This document shows, in pieces, positions 44,524-53,136 of a DNA stretch of 64,000 nucleotides; the stretch's first letter is position 1, and every line of letters begins with the position of its first letter. This DNA is from Candidatus Segatella albertsiae (GTDB lineage: Bacteria; Bacteroidota; Bacteroidia; Bacteroidales; Bacteroidaceae): NCBI GenBank assembly GCA_002451555.1, contig DKCU01000128.1:13905-77904 (forward strand), read 5' to 3'. Made by a program: the position numbers and the translations under genes. The notes beneath the pieces are model-generated. The model did no database searches, was not told the DNA's origin, and worked only from the letters and a program-made list of their open reading frames with translations.

Positions 44524-45633
44524 CTACAATTCTGTTTCTTTTAATTTTTCTGCATTTTCAGCTACCGTCAAGGCATCAATCATATCCTGGATGTTACCTC
44601 CGAGGAAACCACTCAAGTCATGGGTGGTGTAACCGATGCGATGGTCGGTGACACGACCTTGTGGGAAGTTGTATGTGCGAATCTTTGCCGAGCGGTCGCC
44701 TGTGGATACAAGACTCTTTCTGCGGCTAGCGATGTCATCTACGTACTTCTGGTGCTCACGGTCGTGGATGAAGGTGTAGAGACGGCTCAAGGCACGTTCC
44801 TTGTTCTTTGGCTGGTCGCGAGTCTCTGTACACTCGATGAGGATTTCCTCCACCTCGCCAGTGTTAGGGTTCTTCCATGGGTAGCGGAGACGTACACCAG
44901 ACTCCACCTTGTTCACGTTCTGACCACCGGCACCTGAACTTCGGAAGGTATCCCATTTGATGTCACCTTCGTTGATGTTCACCTCAAACTTATCAGCCTC
45001 TGGCAATACAGCCACTGTCGCAGCCGATGTGTGCATACGTCCCTGGGTTTCTGTGGCTGGCACACGCTGTACACGGTGTACGCCTGACTCGTATTTCAAA
45101 GTACCATAAACGTCTGTTCCGCTCACGGCGAAGTCGATTTCCTTGTATCCTCCCACGGCACCTTCGGAAACGGAAGTCACGCTGACTGTCCATCCCTTGG
45201 ATTCACAGAATTTCTTGTACATATTGAAGAGGTCGCCTGCGAAGAGGGCAGCCTCGTCGCCACCGGCTCCACCACGTATCTCCATTTGGACATTCTTGGC
45301 GTCCTCAGGGTCCTTAGGTACCAGGGCAATCTTGATTTCCTCTTCGAGTTTAGGTTGCAAGGCCTCGTTCTCGTTCAGTTCCTCGCGAGCCATCTCCTTC
45401 ATCTCTGGGTCACTCTCGTTGGCGAGAATGTCCTTGGCCTCCTTGATGCTGTTGAGGCAGTTGATGTAACGCTTGCGTGCGTCCATGATGTCGCCGAGGT
45501 CTTTCCATTCCTTGGTCAGCTTCACGTAACGTGGCTGGTCGGCGATAACGTCTGGGTCGGTAATGAGGGTGCTTACTTCCTCGTATCGGCTCTCTAAGCC
45601 TTCTAGCTTCTGTAATATATTGTTATTGTCCAT
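44524..45633 (-). CDS. prfA: Peptide chain release factor 1
   Basis: A 369-residue release factor that reads UAA and UAG and triggers peptide release. The '[16 protein letters not shown]' segment carries the catalytic GGQ. The stop-codon reading motif PxT is in '[15 protein letters not shown]'. N-terminal helical domain 1 begins '[20 protein letters not shown]'. The length is normal and no programmed frameshift is seen (unlike prfB). It starts 8 bp after the purM stop. Confidence 0.97.
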   Translation of the reverse strand: MDNNNILQKLEGLESRYEEVSTLITDPDVIADQPRYVKLTKEWKDLGDIMDARKRYINCLNSIKEAKDILANESDPEMKEMAREELNENEALQPKLEEEIKIALVPKDPEDAKNVQMEIRGGAGGDEAALFAGDLFNMYKKFCESKGWTVSVTSVSEGAVGGYKEIDFAVSGTDVYGTLKYESGVHRVQRVPATETQGRMHTSAATVAVLPEADKFEVNINEGDIKWDTFRSSGAGGQNVNKVESGVRLRYPWKNPNTGEVEEILIECTETRDQPKNKERALSRLYTFIHDREHQKYVDDIASRRKSLVSTGDRSAKIRTYNFPQGRVTDHRIGYTTHDLSGFLGGNIQDMIDALTVAENAEKLKETEL

Positions 45634-45641
45634 AATTTTTT

Positions 45642-46808
45642 TTAGTATTCGAATGTTCCGAACTCGCTCTTGATGGTAAGGCTGCGCTTGCCTTCCTCGA
45701 TATGTCCCACCACCTGAGCGTCGATGTTGAAGCTCTTGCTGATGGCGATGACCTTCTCGGCAACTTCAGGGCGAACATAGATTTCCATGCGGTGACCCAT
45801 GTTGAATACCTGGTACATCTCCTTCCAGTCTGTGCCTGAGCAATCATGGATGGCCTTGAAGAGAGGAGGAACAGGGAACATGTTGTCCTTGATAACCTTG
45901 CAATCCTCGCCTACGAAGTGGAGCACCTTGGTCTGGGCGCCGCCGGTGCAGTGTACCATGCCGTGAATCTCAGGGCGCAACTCGTCGAGCAACTTCTTGA
46001 TGACTGGAGCATAGGTGCGGGTAGGGGAGAGTACCAGCTCGCCTGCGTTGATAGGGGCACCTTCCACATCGTCGGTCAACTTATACTTACCGCTATATAC
46101 CAACTCTTCTGGTACTGCGTGGTCGTAGCTCTCAGGATATTTCTCTGCGAGATACTTGGCAAACACGTCGTGGCGGGCTGAGGTCAATCCGTTGCTGCCC
46201 ATACCGCCATTGTACTTCTTCTCGTATGTAGCCTGACCAGTGGAAGAAAGACCTACGATGACATCGCCTGGACGGATGTTGGCATTGTTGATGACATCGC
46301 TTCGCTTCATGCGGCAAGTGACGGTAGAATCGACGATGATGGTACGTACCAAGTCGCCAACATCGGCAGTCTCGCCACCTGTAGGGTAGATGCCGATGCC
46401 CATGTCTCTCATCTCGTGGAGTAGTTCGTCGGTACCATTGATGATGGCAGAGATTACTTCGCCCGAAACCAACATCTTGTTTCTTCCGATGGTGGATGAT
46501 ACCAGGATGTTATCTACAGCGCCTACACAGAGCAAGTCGTCTGTGTTCATTACGACAGCATCCTGTGCGATACCTTTCCATACAGAGAGGTCTCCTGTCT
46601 CTTTCCAATACATGTAGGCGAGGCTTGACTTGGTGCCGGCACCATCGGCGTGCATGATGTTGCAGTACTCAGGGTCTCCACCCAGAATGTCTGGTATAAT
46701 CTTGCAGAAAGCCTGTGGGAAGATACCCTTGTCGATGTTCTTGATGGCGTTGTGTACGTCCTCTTTGGCGGCACTCACACCGCGCATCATATAGCGATTG
46801 TTGCTCAT
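45642..46808 (-). CDS. purM: Phosphoribosylformylglycinamidine cyclo-ligase (AIR synthase)
   Basis: A 388-residue enzyme of purine synthesis that makes AIR from FGAM. 'MMRGVSAAKEDVHNAIKNID' is the Bacteroidetes-type N-terminus; 'HADGAGTKSSLAYMYWK', 'MNTDDLLCVGAVDNILVSST' and 'YPTGGETADVGDLVRT' are conserved ATP/FGAM-binding blocks. 'GMVHCTGGAQTKVLHFV' belongs to the C-terminal domain. It is slightly longer than the E. coli enzyme, as usual here. It follows aroE after a 63-bp gap containing TAACTCCTAACTC-like repeats, and is followed tightly by prfA. Confidence 0.95.
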   Translation of the reverse strand: MSNNRYMMRGVSAAKEDVHNAIKNIDKGIFPQAFCKIIPDILGGDPEYCNIMHADGAGTKSSLAYMYWKETGDLSVWKGIAQDAVVMNTDDLLCVGAVDNILVSSTIGRNKMLVSGEVISAIINGTDELLHEMRDMGIGIYPTGGETADVGDLVRTIIVDSTVTCRMKRSDVINNANIRPGDVIVGLSSTGQATYEKKYNGGMGSNGLTSARHDVFAKYLAEKYPESYDHAVPEELVYSGKYKLTDDVEGAPINAGELVLSPTRTYAPVIKKLLDELRPEIHGMVHCTGGAQTKVLHFVGEDCKVIKDNMFPVPPLFKAIHDCSGTDWKEMYQVFNMGHRMEIYVRPEVAEKVIAISKSFNIDAQVVGHIEEGKRSLTIKSEFGTFEY

Positions 46809-46871
46809 TTTTTATATTTTGATTTTAAGTGATTTCTAATTTAAGCTCCTAACTTCTAACTCCTAACTCAA

Positions 46872-47624
46872 TCAGAGTTGTTCTTTCCCATGCCAGAAGT
46901 CCCAGCTAGCGAAAGCTTGCAATAACAGCATTTCCAGTCCGTTCTTCACGGTTGCGCCGTGTGCGGCTCCTTTTTTCATGAAAAGGGTCTCGTCCGGGTT
47001 GTAGATGAGGTCGTAAAGTAAGGTGTGGCTATCCATGGCCTCGTAAGGGAGTTGTGGACACTCATCTACGTGTGGGTACATGCCCACAGGGGTGCAGTTG
47101 ACGATGACATTGTATTCCTTGATGACATCTGGTGTTATCTTGTCATACTGTATCGTGCCAGGACGTTCGTATCGACTCACGAATACGGTCTCCAGTCCGA
47201 GAGACTTCAATCCATAGTTGATGGCTTTTGATGCACCGCCTGTTCCCAGTATCAAGGCTTTCTTGTGGAAAGACTCGATGAATGGTTCTATGCTCTGAGT
47301 AAACCCTATGACATCGCTGTTGTAACCTTTGAGTACGGTTTCCTGGCCCTTGTGCTCAACTCTTACGACATTGACCGCGCCGATGGCGTTGGCCTCGGGG
47401 CTAACGTAGTCAAGATAGCTGATGACCTTTTCCTTGTAAGGAATGGTCACGTTGAAACCTTTCAGTTCGGGATTGGAGTCCAGCACCTCTGTCAAGTCCT
47501 TGATGCTAGGAATCTCGAAGTTGATGTACTGGGCGTCGATGCCTTCGTTCTCAAACTTCTCGTTGAAGTAGTTTTTTGAGAAGGAGTGTCCCAGGGGATA
47601 ACCTATGAGTCCATACTTGTCCAT
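46872..47624 (-). CDS. aroE: Shikimate dehydrogenase
   Basis: A 250-residue enzyme that reduces 3-dehydroshikimate with NADPH in aromatic amino-acid synthesis. 'YGLIGYPLGHSFSKNYFNEK' is the shikimate-binding start. The catalytic Lys is in 'FNVTIPYKEKVISYLD' and the NADP loop is 'ALILGTGGASKAINYGLKSL'. 'NGLEMLLLQAFASWDFW' is the usual C-terminal helix. It starts 15 bp after menG. Confidence 0.96.
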   Translation of the reverse strand: MDKYGLIGYPLGHSFSKNYFNEKFENEGIDAQYINFEIPSIKDLTEVLDSNPELKGFNVTIPYKEKVISYLDYVSPEANAIGAVNVVRVEHKGQETVLKGYNSDVIGFTQSIEPFIESFHKKALILGTGGASKAINYGLKSLGLETVFVSRYERPGTIQYDKITPDVIKEYNVIVNCTPVGMYPHVDECPQLPYEAMDSHTLLYDLIYNPDETLFMKKGAAHGATVKNGLEMLLLQAFASWDFWHGKEQL

Positions 47625-47639
47625 AACTAATATCTTTTT

Positions 47640-48374
47640 TTATTTGGTTGCAAAATAAAGGGTGCAGATGCCGAAGGTGAGCCTTTTGAACTCTGCCTTC
47701 TCGAATCCTGCTTTCTTGAACACCTCCATCATTGTCTCGCCTTGTGGAAATGCCTCGATGGTGGCGGTGAGATAACTATAGGCACTTTGGTCCTTCGATA
47801 TCAATTTGCCATATACCGGCAGCACGGTGTGCGAATAGATGTGGAAGAGTTGTTTCATCGGGAAGGAGACCGGAGTGGTCAGTTCCACAATGCAAAGATG
47901 TCCTCCTTTTTTCAGCACTCGGCACATCTCCCTCAGACCTTGGTCTAGGTTTTGGAAGTTGCGTATGCCGAAAGCAGCCGTCACCGCATCGAATGTCTCG
48001 TTGGCAAAAGAGAGACGTAGGCAGTCTTCCTTGGCAAAGGAAATGACTTTGTCGAGTCCTTCTCGCTTCACTTTCTTCCTGCCAATCTCCATCATGCCTT
48101 CCGAGATGTCGGCTCCTACGAGCTGTTGCGGTTGTAGCATCTGGGCTGCCAGGATGGCGAAGTCGCCCGTGCCCGTGGCGATGTCGAGCATCTTCTTGGG
48201 AGAGAAGGGCGCAAGACGCTTGATCGCCTTCTTGCGCCATCCCTTGTCTATATCCCATGAGAGACGGTGGTTCAAGGTGTCGTAGGTAGGGGCGATGTTG
48301 TCGAACATCTCTTCCACCAACTTGCCCTTGTCTCCTGTTCCCTCATAGGGCTTGATTTGTTCTTGCTTGTACAT
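47640..48374 (-). CDS. menG: Demethylmenaquinone methyltransferase
   Basis: A 244-residue SAM-dependent enzyme for the last step of menaquinone synthesis (UbiE family). '[19 protein letters not shown]' is the SAM-binding motif, and '[20 protein letters not shown]' with '[20 protein letters not shown]' are UbiE signatures. Since Bacteroidales respire with menaquinone, MenG is the better name than UbiE. It is 9 bp after purC, in the same operon. Confidence 0.95.
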   Translation of the reverse strand: MYKQEQIKPYEGTGDKGKLVEEMFDNIAPTYDTLNHRLSWDIDKGWRKKAIKRLAPFSPKKMLDIATGTGDFAILAAQMLQPQQLVGADISEGMMEIGRKKVKREGLDKVISFAKEDCLRLSFANETFDAVTAAFGIRNFQNLDQGLREMCRVLKKGGHLCIVELTTPVSFPMKQLFHIYSHTVLPVYGKLISKDQSAYSYLTATIEAFPQGETMMEVFKKAGFEKAEFKRLTFGICTLYFATK

Positions 48375-48383
48375 TATTGATAT

Positions 48384-49334
48384 TTACTTACGTGAGGCAA
48401 GCCACTCGCTGACGTTTTTCTCGATGCGAGCTGCGATGTCGCCTTCTTCTGTCGCCTTGTCAAACTTCTCGCCGGTGATGTGCTCGTAGAGCTCGATGTA
48501 GCGGTCTGACACGCTCTCTGCGTACTCGTCGGTGATTTCTGGCATGGTCTGGCCAGGCTCGTTCATGAAGTTGTGCTCGATGAGCCACTGGCGCACGAAC
48601 TCCTTGGAGAGCTGGCGCTGAGGCTCGCCCTTCTCAAACTTCTCCTCGTAGCCATCAGCGTAGAAGTAACGGCTGGAGTCTGGTGTGTGAATCTCGTCGA
48701 TGAGGTAAACCTTGCCGTCGCGCTTGCCGAACTCGTACTTGGTATCTACGAGAATCAAGCCTTGCTTAGCGGCGATTTCCTGACCGCGCTTGAAGATGCG
48801 GCGTGTGTAGTCCTCCATCACGGCGTAATCCTCGGCACTAACGATACCCTGTGCGATAATCTCTTCCTTGGAGATGTTCATGTCGTGACCTTCGTCAGCC
48901 TTGGTCGTAGGAGTGATGATAGGCTCTGGGAAACGCTCGTTCTCACGCATTCCGTCAGGCAACTTCACGCCACAAATCTCACGGCATCCTTTCTGGTACT
49001 CTCTCCATGCGCTACCTGTGAGGATAGAGCGTATGATCATCTCTACACGGAAACCTTCGCACTTCAAACCCACGGTAACCATAGGGTCTGGGGTGGCCAA
49101 TTTCCAGTTAGGGCAGATGTCTGTCGTGGTATCCAGGAACTTGGCTGCAATCTGGTTGAGCACCTGACCCTTGAATGGGATACCTTTAGGCAGTACAACG
49201 TCGAACGCTGAGATTCTGTCGGTTGCGACCATCACGAGGATGTCGTCGTTAATGTCATACACATCACGTACTTTGCCGTGGTAAACACTTTTCTGTCCAT
49301 CAAAATGGAAATCAGTCTTTGTTAATGCTTTCAT
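48384..49334 (-). CDS. purC: Phosphoribosylaminoimidazole-succinocarboxamide synthase
   Basis: A 316-residue ATP-dependent ligase of purine synthesis that joins aspartate to CAIR. '[20 protein letters not shown]' is the ATP-binding start, '[20 protein letters not shown]' follows, and '[20 protein letters not shown]' contains the metal/ATP residues. It is longer than the E. coli enzyme and closer to the eukaryote-like form with an extended C-terminus, which is common in Bacteroidetes. It lies 116 bp after phoH; the gap holds GAAGTTAA-type repeats. Confidence 0.96.
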   Translation of the reverse strand: MKALTKTDFHFDGQKSVYHGKVRDVYDINDDILVMVATDRISAFDVVLPKGIPFKGQVLNQIAAKFLDTTTDICPNWKLATPDPMVTVGLKCEGFRVEMIIRSILTGSAWREYQKGCREICGVKLPDGMRENERFPEPIITPTTKADEGHDMNISKEEIIAQGIVSAEDYAVMEDYTRRIFKRGQEIAAKQGLILVDTKYEFGKRDGKVYLIDEIHTPDSSRYFYADGYEEKFEKGEPQRQLSKEFVRQWLIEHNFMNEPGQTMPEITDEYAESVSDRYIELYEHITGEKFDKATEEGDIAARIEKNVSEWLASRK

Positions 49335-49450
49335 TGTTTTATATTACTTTGAAAAATTAAAACTTGTAGTCTCTTCTTTTGGGGAAGTTAAAGAAGTTAA
49401 GTGAAGTTATCACTCCCTTCGGTCGTTCGGGAAGTTAAGGGACAACAGCT

Positions 49451-50455
49451 TTATTTCTTGTCGGAAACACTGTTGGATTCTTCACTCTTCACTCTTCGTT
49501 CTTCACTTTTCACCGCCCGCTCCTTGTCGTACTTGTCATAGGCGTTGACGATGCGGGTTACGAGCTTGTGGCGCACGATGTCCTTTTGCCCCAGCTTCAC
49601 CACGCCGATGCCCTCCACGCCGTTGAGTATCTTGAGCGCCTCCTTCAGTCCGCTACGCTGTTCGCGAGGCAGGTCTATCTGTGTCAAGTCGCCCGTGATA
49701 ATCATCTTCGTGTTCATACCCATTCTAGTGAGGAACATACGGATTTGCTGGGAAGTCGTGTTCTGTGCCTCGTCGAGGATGACGACGGCTTCGCTGAGGG
49801 TGCGTCCTCGCATGAAGGCGAGGGGAGCTATCTGGATGATGTGCTTCTCCATCATGTCCTGTAGCTTGACGGCAGGTATCATGTCTTCTAGCGCATCATA
49901 AAGAGGTTGCAAGTAAGGGTCGATTTTGTCTTTCATGTCGCCCGGCAGGAAACCGAGTTTCTCGCCCGCTTCGACGGCAGGGCGTGAGAGTATGATTTTC
50001 TTGGCGGTTTTTTCTTTGAGTGCTTTTACGGCAAGGGCAATGCTCAGGTAGGTTTTTCCTGTGCCGGCGGGTCCCACGGCAAAGACCATGTCGTTCTTCT
50101 CGTAGGCATCAATGAGCTTCTGCTGGTTCTCGCTTCGGCTCTTGATAGGCTTTCCGCTGATGCTATAGACCAGTACGCCTTTCACGCTGTCGGCCTTGGT
50201 TTGCTTGCCCTTTACGATGTCGAGGATGTCCTCTTCGTTAAGCATGTTATATTTCGCCAAGTGCTTGCGCATTTGCTCGATGTCTTCCTCCGCTTTCGCC
50301 ATTTCTTCCTCGTCGCCAAGCACACGAAGCACGTTGTCACGTGCCACGATACGCAACTTAGGATACAGTGACTTGATCATCTGTAGGTGTGTATTGTTAA
50401 CCCCATAGAACATCACTGGGTCAATATCTTCGAGTACTATATGCTTCTCTATCAA
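49451..50455 (-). CDS. PhoH-family ATPase / RNA-linked protein
   Basis: A 334-residue PhoH-like protein (ybeZ type). Residues ~1-100 are the KH-like region ('YPKLRIVARDNVLRVLGDEE'), and the P-loop domain has Walker A 'FAVGPAGTGKTYLSIALAV' and Walker B 'SEAVVILDEAQNTTSQQIRM'. It is linked to ribosome maturation with YbeY in other bacteria. The last ~20 residues ('VKSEERRVKSEESNSVSDKK') are not part of the family: the DNA encoding them contains a 34-bp repeat also found inside the lipoprotein gene at 61934. It is first in the long minus-strand operon and has a strong promoter. Confidence 0.93.
   Translation of the reverse strand: MIEKHIVLEDIDPVMFYGVNNTHLQMIKSLYPKLRIVARDNVLRVLGDEEEMAKAEEDIEQMRKHLAKYNMLNEEDILDIVKGKQTKADSVKGVLVYSISGKPIKSRSENQQKLIDAYEKNDMVFAVGPAGTGKTYLSIALAVKALKEKTAKKIILSRPAVEAGEKLGFLPGDMKDKIDPYLQPLYDALEDMIPAVKLQDMMEKHIIQIAPLAFMRGRTLSEAVVILDEAQNTTSQQIRMFLTRMGMNTKMIITGDLTQIDLPREQRSGLKEALKILNGVEGIGVVKLGQKDIVRHKLVTRIVNAYDKYDKERAVKSEERRVKSEESNSVSDKK
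49475..49508 (-). repeat. 34-bp repeat, copy 1, inside the 3' end of phoH
   Basis: Read on the minus strand, this is identical over 34 bp to 61934-61967 on the plus strand. It is made of GAAGAGT/GAAGAAC units and encodes 'SEERRVKSEES' in both genes. Confidence 0.9.
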
Positions 50456-50502
50456 AACTTAAAATTTGAAATAGTTTAAACTAAATGATTATATAACGCT
50501 TG

Positions 50503-50534
50503 CAAAAGTACTACTTTTCTGTGAATTGAGCAAA
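50503..50534 (-). promoter_or_regulatory. Promoter for phoH and the downstream operon
   Basis: On the minus strand TTTG (50534-50531), a 20-bp spacer and TACTTTTG (50510-50503) match the consensus. Confidence 0.7.
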
Positions 50535-50953
50535 TTTCTTGCATTTTTTTTATTTTTGAGATGAAAAATGGGAAAAAATAAACTCGCGCGCACATATACG
50601 TATTATGTAATAAATATAAATGTATATGTTTTATGTATTAGAAAAATCTTGCTCGTAACGTGTTGGCACATAGGAGATTATAAATGTAACGCTCTCGCTG
50701 TATAGAGGTCTAGCTTTTTGCTGTATAATCCTCGTCCTTTTTCTGTTTGGATTCATTAGGATGTATGTGCGAGTGGAACTGCTTATATATCTGTCAGCTT
50801 ACGAATATATATCTGTCAGCTAATAGATATATAAATGCAAGCTTGTGGATATAAAAGTTCGTCAAAATGAATGAAACTTCCATTTTTTAAGGAGGATTGT
50901 AACTTTTATTTTGAAAAAGAGATAAAAAATTTTGTGATGTAAAAGAAATGATG
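50535..50953. other. 420-bp AT-rich intergenic region with short repeats
   Basis: No gene is seen between the divergent phoH and DUF5715 promoters. ATATATCTGTCAGCT occurs at 50785-50799 and again at 50807-50821. The rest is AT-rich without a convincing hairpin. Confidence 0.5.
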
Positions 50954-50961
50954 TACTTTTG
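50954..50961 (+). promoter_or_regulatory. -7 box TACTTTTG for the DUF5715 gene
   Basis: TACTTTTG lies about 80 bp before the start codon. The region between them is mostly a tandem repeat. Confidence 0.5.
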
Positions 50962-50963
50962 TC

Positions 50964-51005
50964 CTTGCATATAACAACTTGCATATAACAACTTGCATGT
51001 AACAT
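50964..51005 (+). repeat. 14-bp tandem repeat in the 5' leader of the DUF5715 gene
   Basis: CTTGCATATAACAA occurs at 50964-50977 and 50978-50991, with a diverged third copy (CTTGCATGTAACAT) at 50992-51005. Copy number could change by slippage and alter the leader. Confidence 0.8.
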
Positions 51006-51041
51006 ATAATCATGTAGCATATAGCATATAATAATTAAAGT

Positions 51042-51905
51042 GTGATGAAATCAAATAAAGTCCTGATAAGAATATTCGACAAGGTCAAGGCGATGTCTCC
51101 TAAGAATCGCTTTCTCCTTGGCTTTGTGGTAGTGGTTTTGGTCTTGGCATTTGTCCGGTTGGTTTGCCCCGGAGTGGCGGCTTCTCGAATGTCTATGCCT
51201 TCCATCTCCTTGTCTTCCGATGGGGAAGTGGTTGACTCCACAGATGCTTGTGAGGTCAATTACCAATTGAGTCCTGCGCCTGATGTCTGCAAGCCAGGGC
51301 AAGCGTCCATCTTCCTGGACAAGGACGGCAAAGAGGTGAAGCATCGCATCTTCTCCGTACCCAACTTCGGCAATACTTTCCCGGACCAACAGGATGTACA
51401 GATTGTCGCTGCCAATAAATATGGTGTGCAACCCGTGCAGAACCGAGAGGAGGCTGAGCATAGCAAGGGGAAGCTGGTTTATGTGGGGAGCAATCCTTTC
51501 TTCTATGTCGATAAGTTGAACAACAGCATTCCCTATCTTGTGCCACGTGCCTCGGTGCTCTTGCAGGACATCGGACGTGCTTATTTCGATTCGCTCCAAA
51601 TCAAGGGAATCCCTTTGCATAAGATTATCGTGACAAGCATCCTGCGTACCAAAGACGATGTCGCCAAGTTGAGAACTCGCAATGGCAATGCAACAGAAAA
51701 TTCCTGCCATCTCTATGGTACTACGTTCGACGTATGTTATAATAGGTATAAGACGGTGCAGACCGCTAGTCAACCAAGGCGTGAGGTGAGGAACGATTCC
51801 TTGAAATGGGTGTTGAGCGAGGTGCTGAGAGATTTCAGGGAGAAGGACCGATGCCTCATCAAGTATGAGGTGAACCAGGGATGCTTTCACATTACAGTGA
51901 ATTAG
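51042..51905 (+). CDS. DUF5715 family protein (possible peptidase-like)
   Basis: A 287-residue protein with one N-terminal membrane segment ('FLLGFVVVVLVLAFVRLVC'), so the rest probably faces the periplasm. 'ASVLLQDIGRAYFDSLQIKG' and 'IIVTSILRTKDDVAKLRTRN' match the DUF5715 family. 'NSCHLYGTTFDVCY' resembles the H...D metal site of D-Ala-D-Ala peptidases of the M15/DUF882 type, and 'CFHITVN' at the end could supply the last His. A peptidoglycan role is possible but unproven. It has a repeat-rich leader and is followed by a cyclophilin. Confidence 0.75.
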   Translation: MMKSNKVLIRIFDKVKAMSPKNRFLLGFVVVVLVLAFVRLVCPGVAASRMSMPSISLSSDGEVVDSTDACEVNYQLSPAPDVCKPGQASIFLDKDGKEVKHRIFSVPNFGNTFPDQQDVQIVAANKYGVQPVQNREEAEHSKGKLVYVGSNPFFYVDKLNNSIPYLVPRASVLLQDIGRAYFDSLQIKGIPLHKIIVTSILRTKDDVAKLRTRNGNATENSCHLYGTTFDVCYNRYKTVQTASQPRREVRNDSLKWVLSEVLRDFREKDRCLIKYEVNQGCFHITVN

Positions 51906-51906
51906 A

Positions 51907-51937
51907 ATGTTGAATGTTGTGTGTTGAATGTTGAATT
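51907..51937 (+). repeat. GAATGTTG tandem repeats between DUF5715 and cyclophilin
   Basis: Several copies of GAATGTT / TGTTGAAT follow each other. The same kind of run lies between the two chromate-transporter genes (about 26231-26263). Confidence 0.6.
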
Positions 51938-51951
51938 AATAGATTTAGACT

Positions 51952-52716
51952 ATGAAGATAAAAATGATAGTTGCGGCATTGGCTTTTGTATGCCTAGGCA
52001 TGAATGCTGTAGCGCAAGATGTGATGAACGCAGAGAAGGTTACCGTGCTGAAGGGTATTGCGATAGATGCCGACACGGCGGCTGTCCACCAGGACACAAC
52101 CTGCCATGAGGTCTTGTTGGAGACTACCATGGGAAATATCCGTGTGGCACTCTACAATGACACACCTCTTCATCGTGACAATTTCTTGAAATGGGTGAAG
52201 ATGGGCTATTATGACGGTTGCATCTTCCATCGTGTCATCAAGAATTTCATGGTGCAGGCGGGCGACCCAACCACTCGCAAGGTAAATCCCTTGAAGGAGG
52301 AAAAGTTTGATACGGCCTATACTGTTCCTGCCGAGATCCTTTATCCGAAGTATTATCACAAGCGGGGGCAGCTCTGTGCGGCTCGTGAGGGTGACGATGA
52401 GAACCCCAAGTTCGCTTCGGCTCCTTGTGACTTCTACATCACATGGGGTAGGAAATTCTCTCCTCGCCAGATGGAATATACCGTGGAGAAGGAGAAACGT
52501 GAGGGCAAGGTCTATGTGTTGCCCAACAAGCAGGTGATAGATGGTTATATCAAATATGGTGGTGTGCCTCATCTTGATGGAGGCTATACGGTCTTCGGCG
52601 AGGTGCTCGAAGGTATGGATGTGGTAGATAAGATTCAGAATGTAGCTACGGACAAAGGTAATAACGACCGTCCATTAAATGATATAGTCATTACGAAGGC
52701 GACTATTGTGAAGTAG
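51952..52716 (+). CDS. Periplasmic cyclophilin-type peptidyl-prolyl isomerase
   Basis: A 254-residue protein with a signal peptide (MKIKMIVAALAFVCLGMNAV). The cyclophilin domain has 'ETTMGNIRVALYNDTPLHRD', the catalytic Arg in 'CIFHRVIKNFMVQAGDP' and 'GGYTVFGEVLEGMDVVDKIQ'. An insert of about 50 residues ('CDFYITWGRKFSPRQMEYTV'...) is common in Bacteroidetes cyclophilins. It catalyses prolyl cis-trans isomerisation of exported proteins. It may share a transcript with DUF5715. Confidence 0.93.
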   Translation: MKIKMIVAALAFVCLGMNAVAQDVMNAEKVTVLKGIAIDADTAAVHQDTTCHEVLLETTMGNIRVALYNDTPLHRDNFLKWVKMGYYDGCIFHRVIKNFMVQAGDPTTRKVNPLKEEKFDTAYTVPAEILYPKYYHKRGQLCAAREGDDENPKFASAPCDFYITWGRKFSPRQMEYTVEKEKREGKVYVLPNKQVIDGYIKYGGVPHLDGGYTVFGEVLEGMDVVDKIQNVATDKGNNDRPLNDIVITKATIVK

Positions 52717-52763
52717 TGGCAATAAAGTGGAGTAGTGGCAATAAAGAGTCTCTAGTGCCACTA
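52712..52763 (+). repeat. 16-bp direct repeat and hairpin after the cyclophilin gene
   Basis: AGTAGTGGCAATAAAG occurs at 52712-52727 (spanning the stop codon) and 52731-52746. TAGTGGCA in the second copy pairs with TGCCACTA at 52756-52763. There is no T-run, so this is only a weak terminator candidate. Confidence 0.55.
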
Positions 52764-52805
52764 TTTCAACGCATTCGTATGGACGGTCGCATATGATTAG
52801 TCGGT

Positions 52806-53107
52806 TTATTTCTTCACCCAGGCATCCACTTCTTCCTGTGTGGCGCCATTGAGCAGCTTGCCGTCCTCCCAGTTTACCTCAGGATAGTCCTTGCGGAGGT
52901 TCTTGACGGAGTTCTTGATGTCGCTGCCGCCGGAGGTCATGAATGGGATGACTGTCTTTCCCTTCAAGCCGTATGCCTCGATGAAGGTGTTGATGAGGCG
53001 TGGGTGGGAGTTCCACCAGTTGGGGTAGCCGAGGTAGATGACATCGTACTGGTCGAGGCTAGCCTTGATCTTCTTGAAGGCTGGGCGCACTCTAACGAAT
53101 ATCCAAG
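52806..53107 (-). pseudogene. 5'-truncated flavodoxin gene
   Basis: About 100 residues match the C-terminal part of flavodoxin-4 type proteins: 'YDVIYLGYPNWWNSHPRLIN', 'KGKTVIPFMTSGGSDIKNSV' and a C-terminal 'ATQEEVDAWVKK'. The first ~70 residues, including the FMN phosphate loop, are absent. The open frame continues upstream into unrelated sequence and overlaps the end of the symporter gene. Without the phosphate loop FMN should not bind. A deletion between the symporter 3' end and the flavodoxin interior is the simplest explanation. Confidence 0.8.
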
Positions 53108-53136
53108 AAAAGTTCACGCTTTTTCTGACGAAAGCA

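Noticed and set aside
44524..45633. Possible programmed frameshift in the release-factor gene
   Set aside because: The gene is prfA, not prfB; its frame is continuous and full length.
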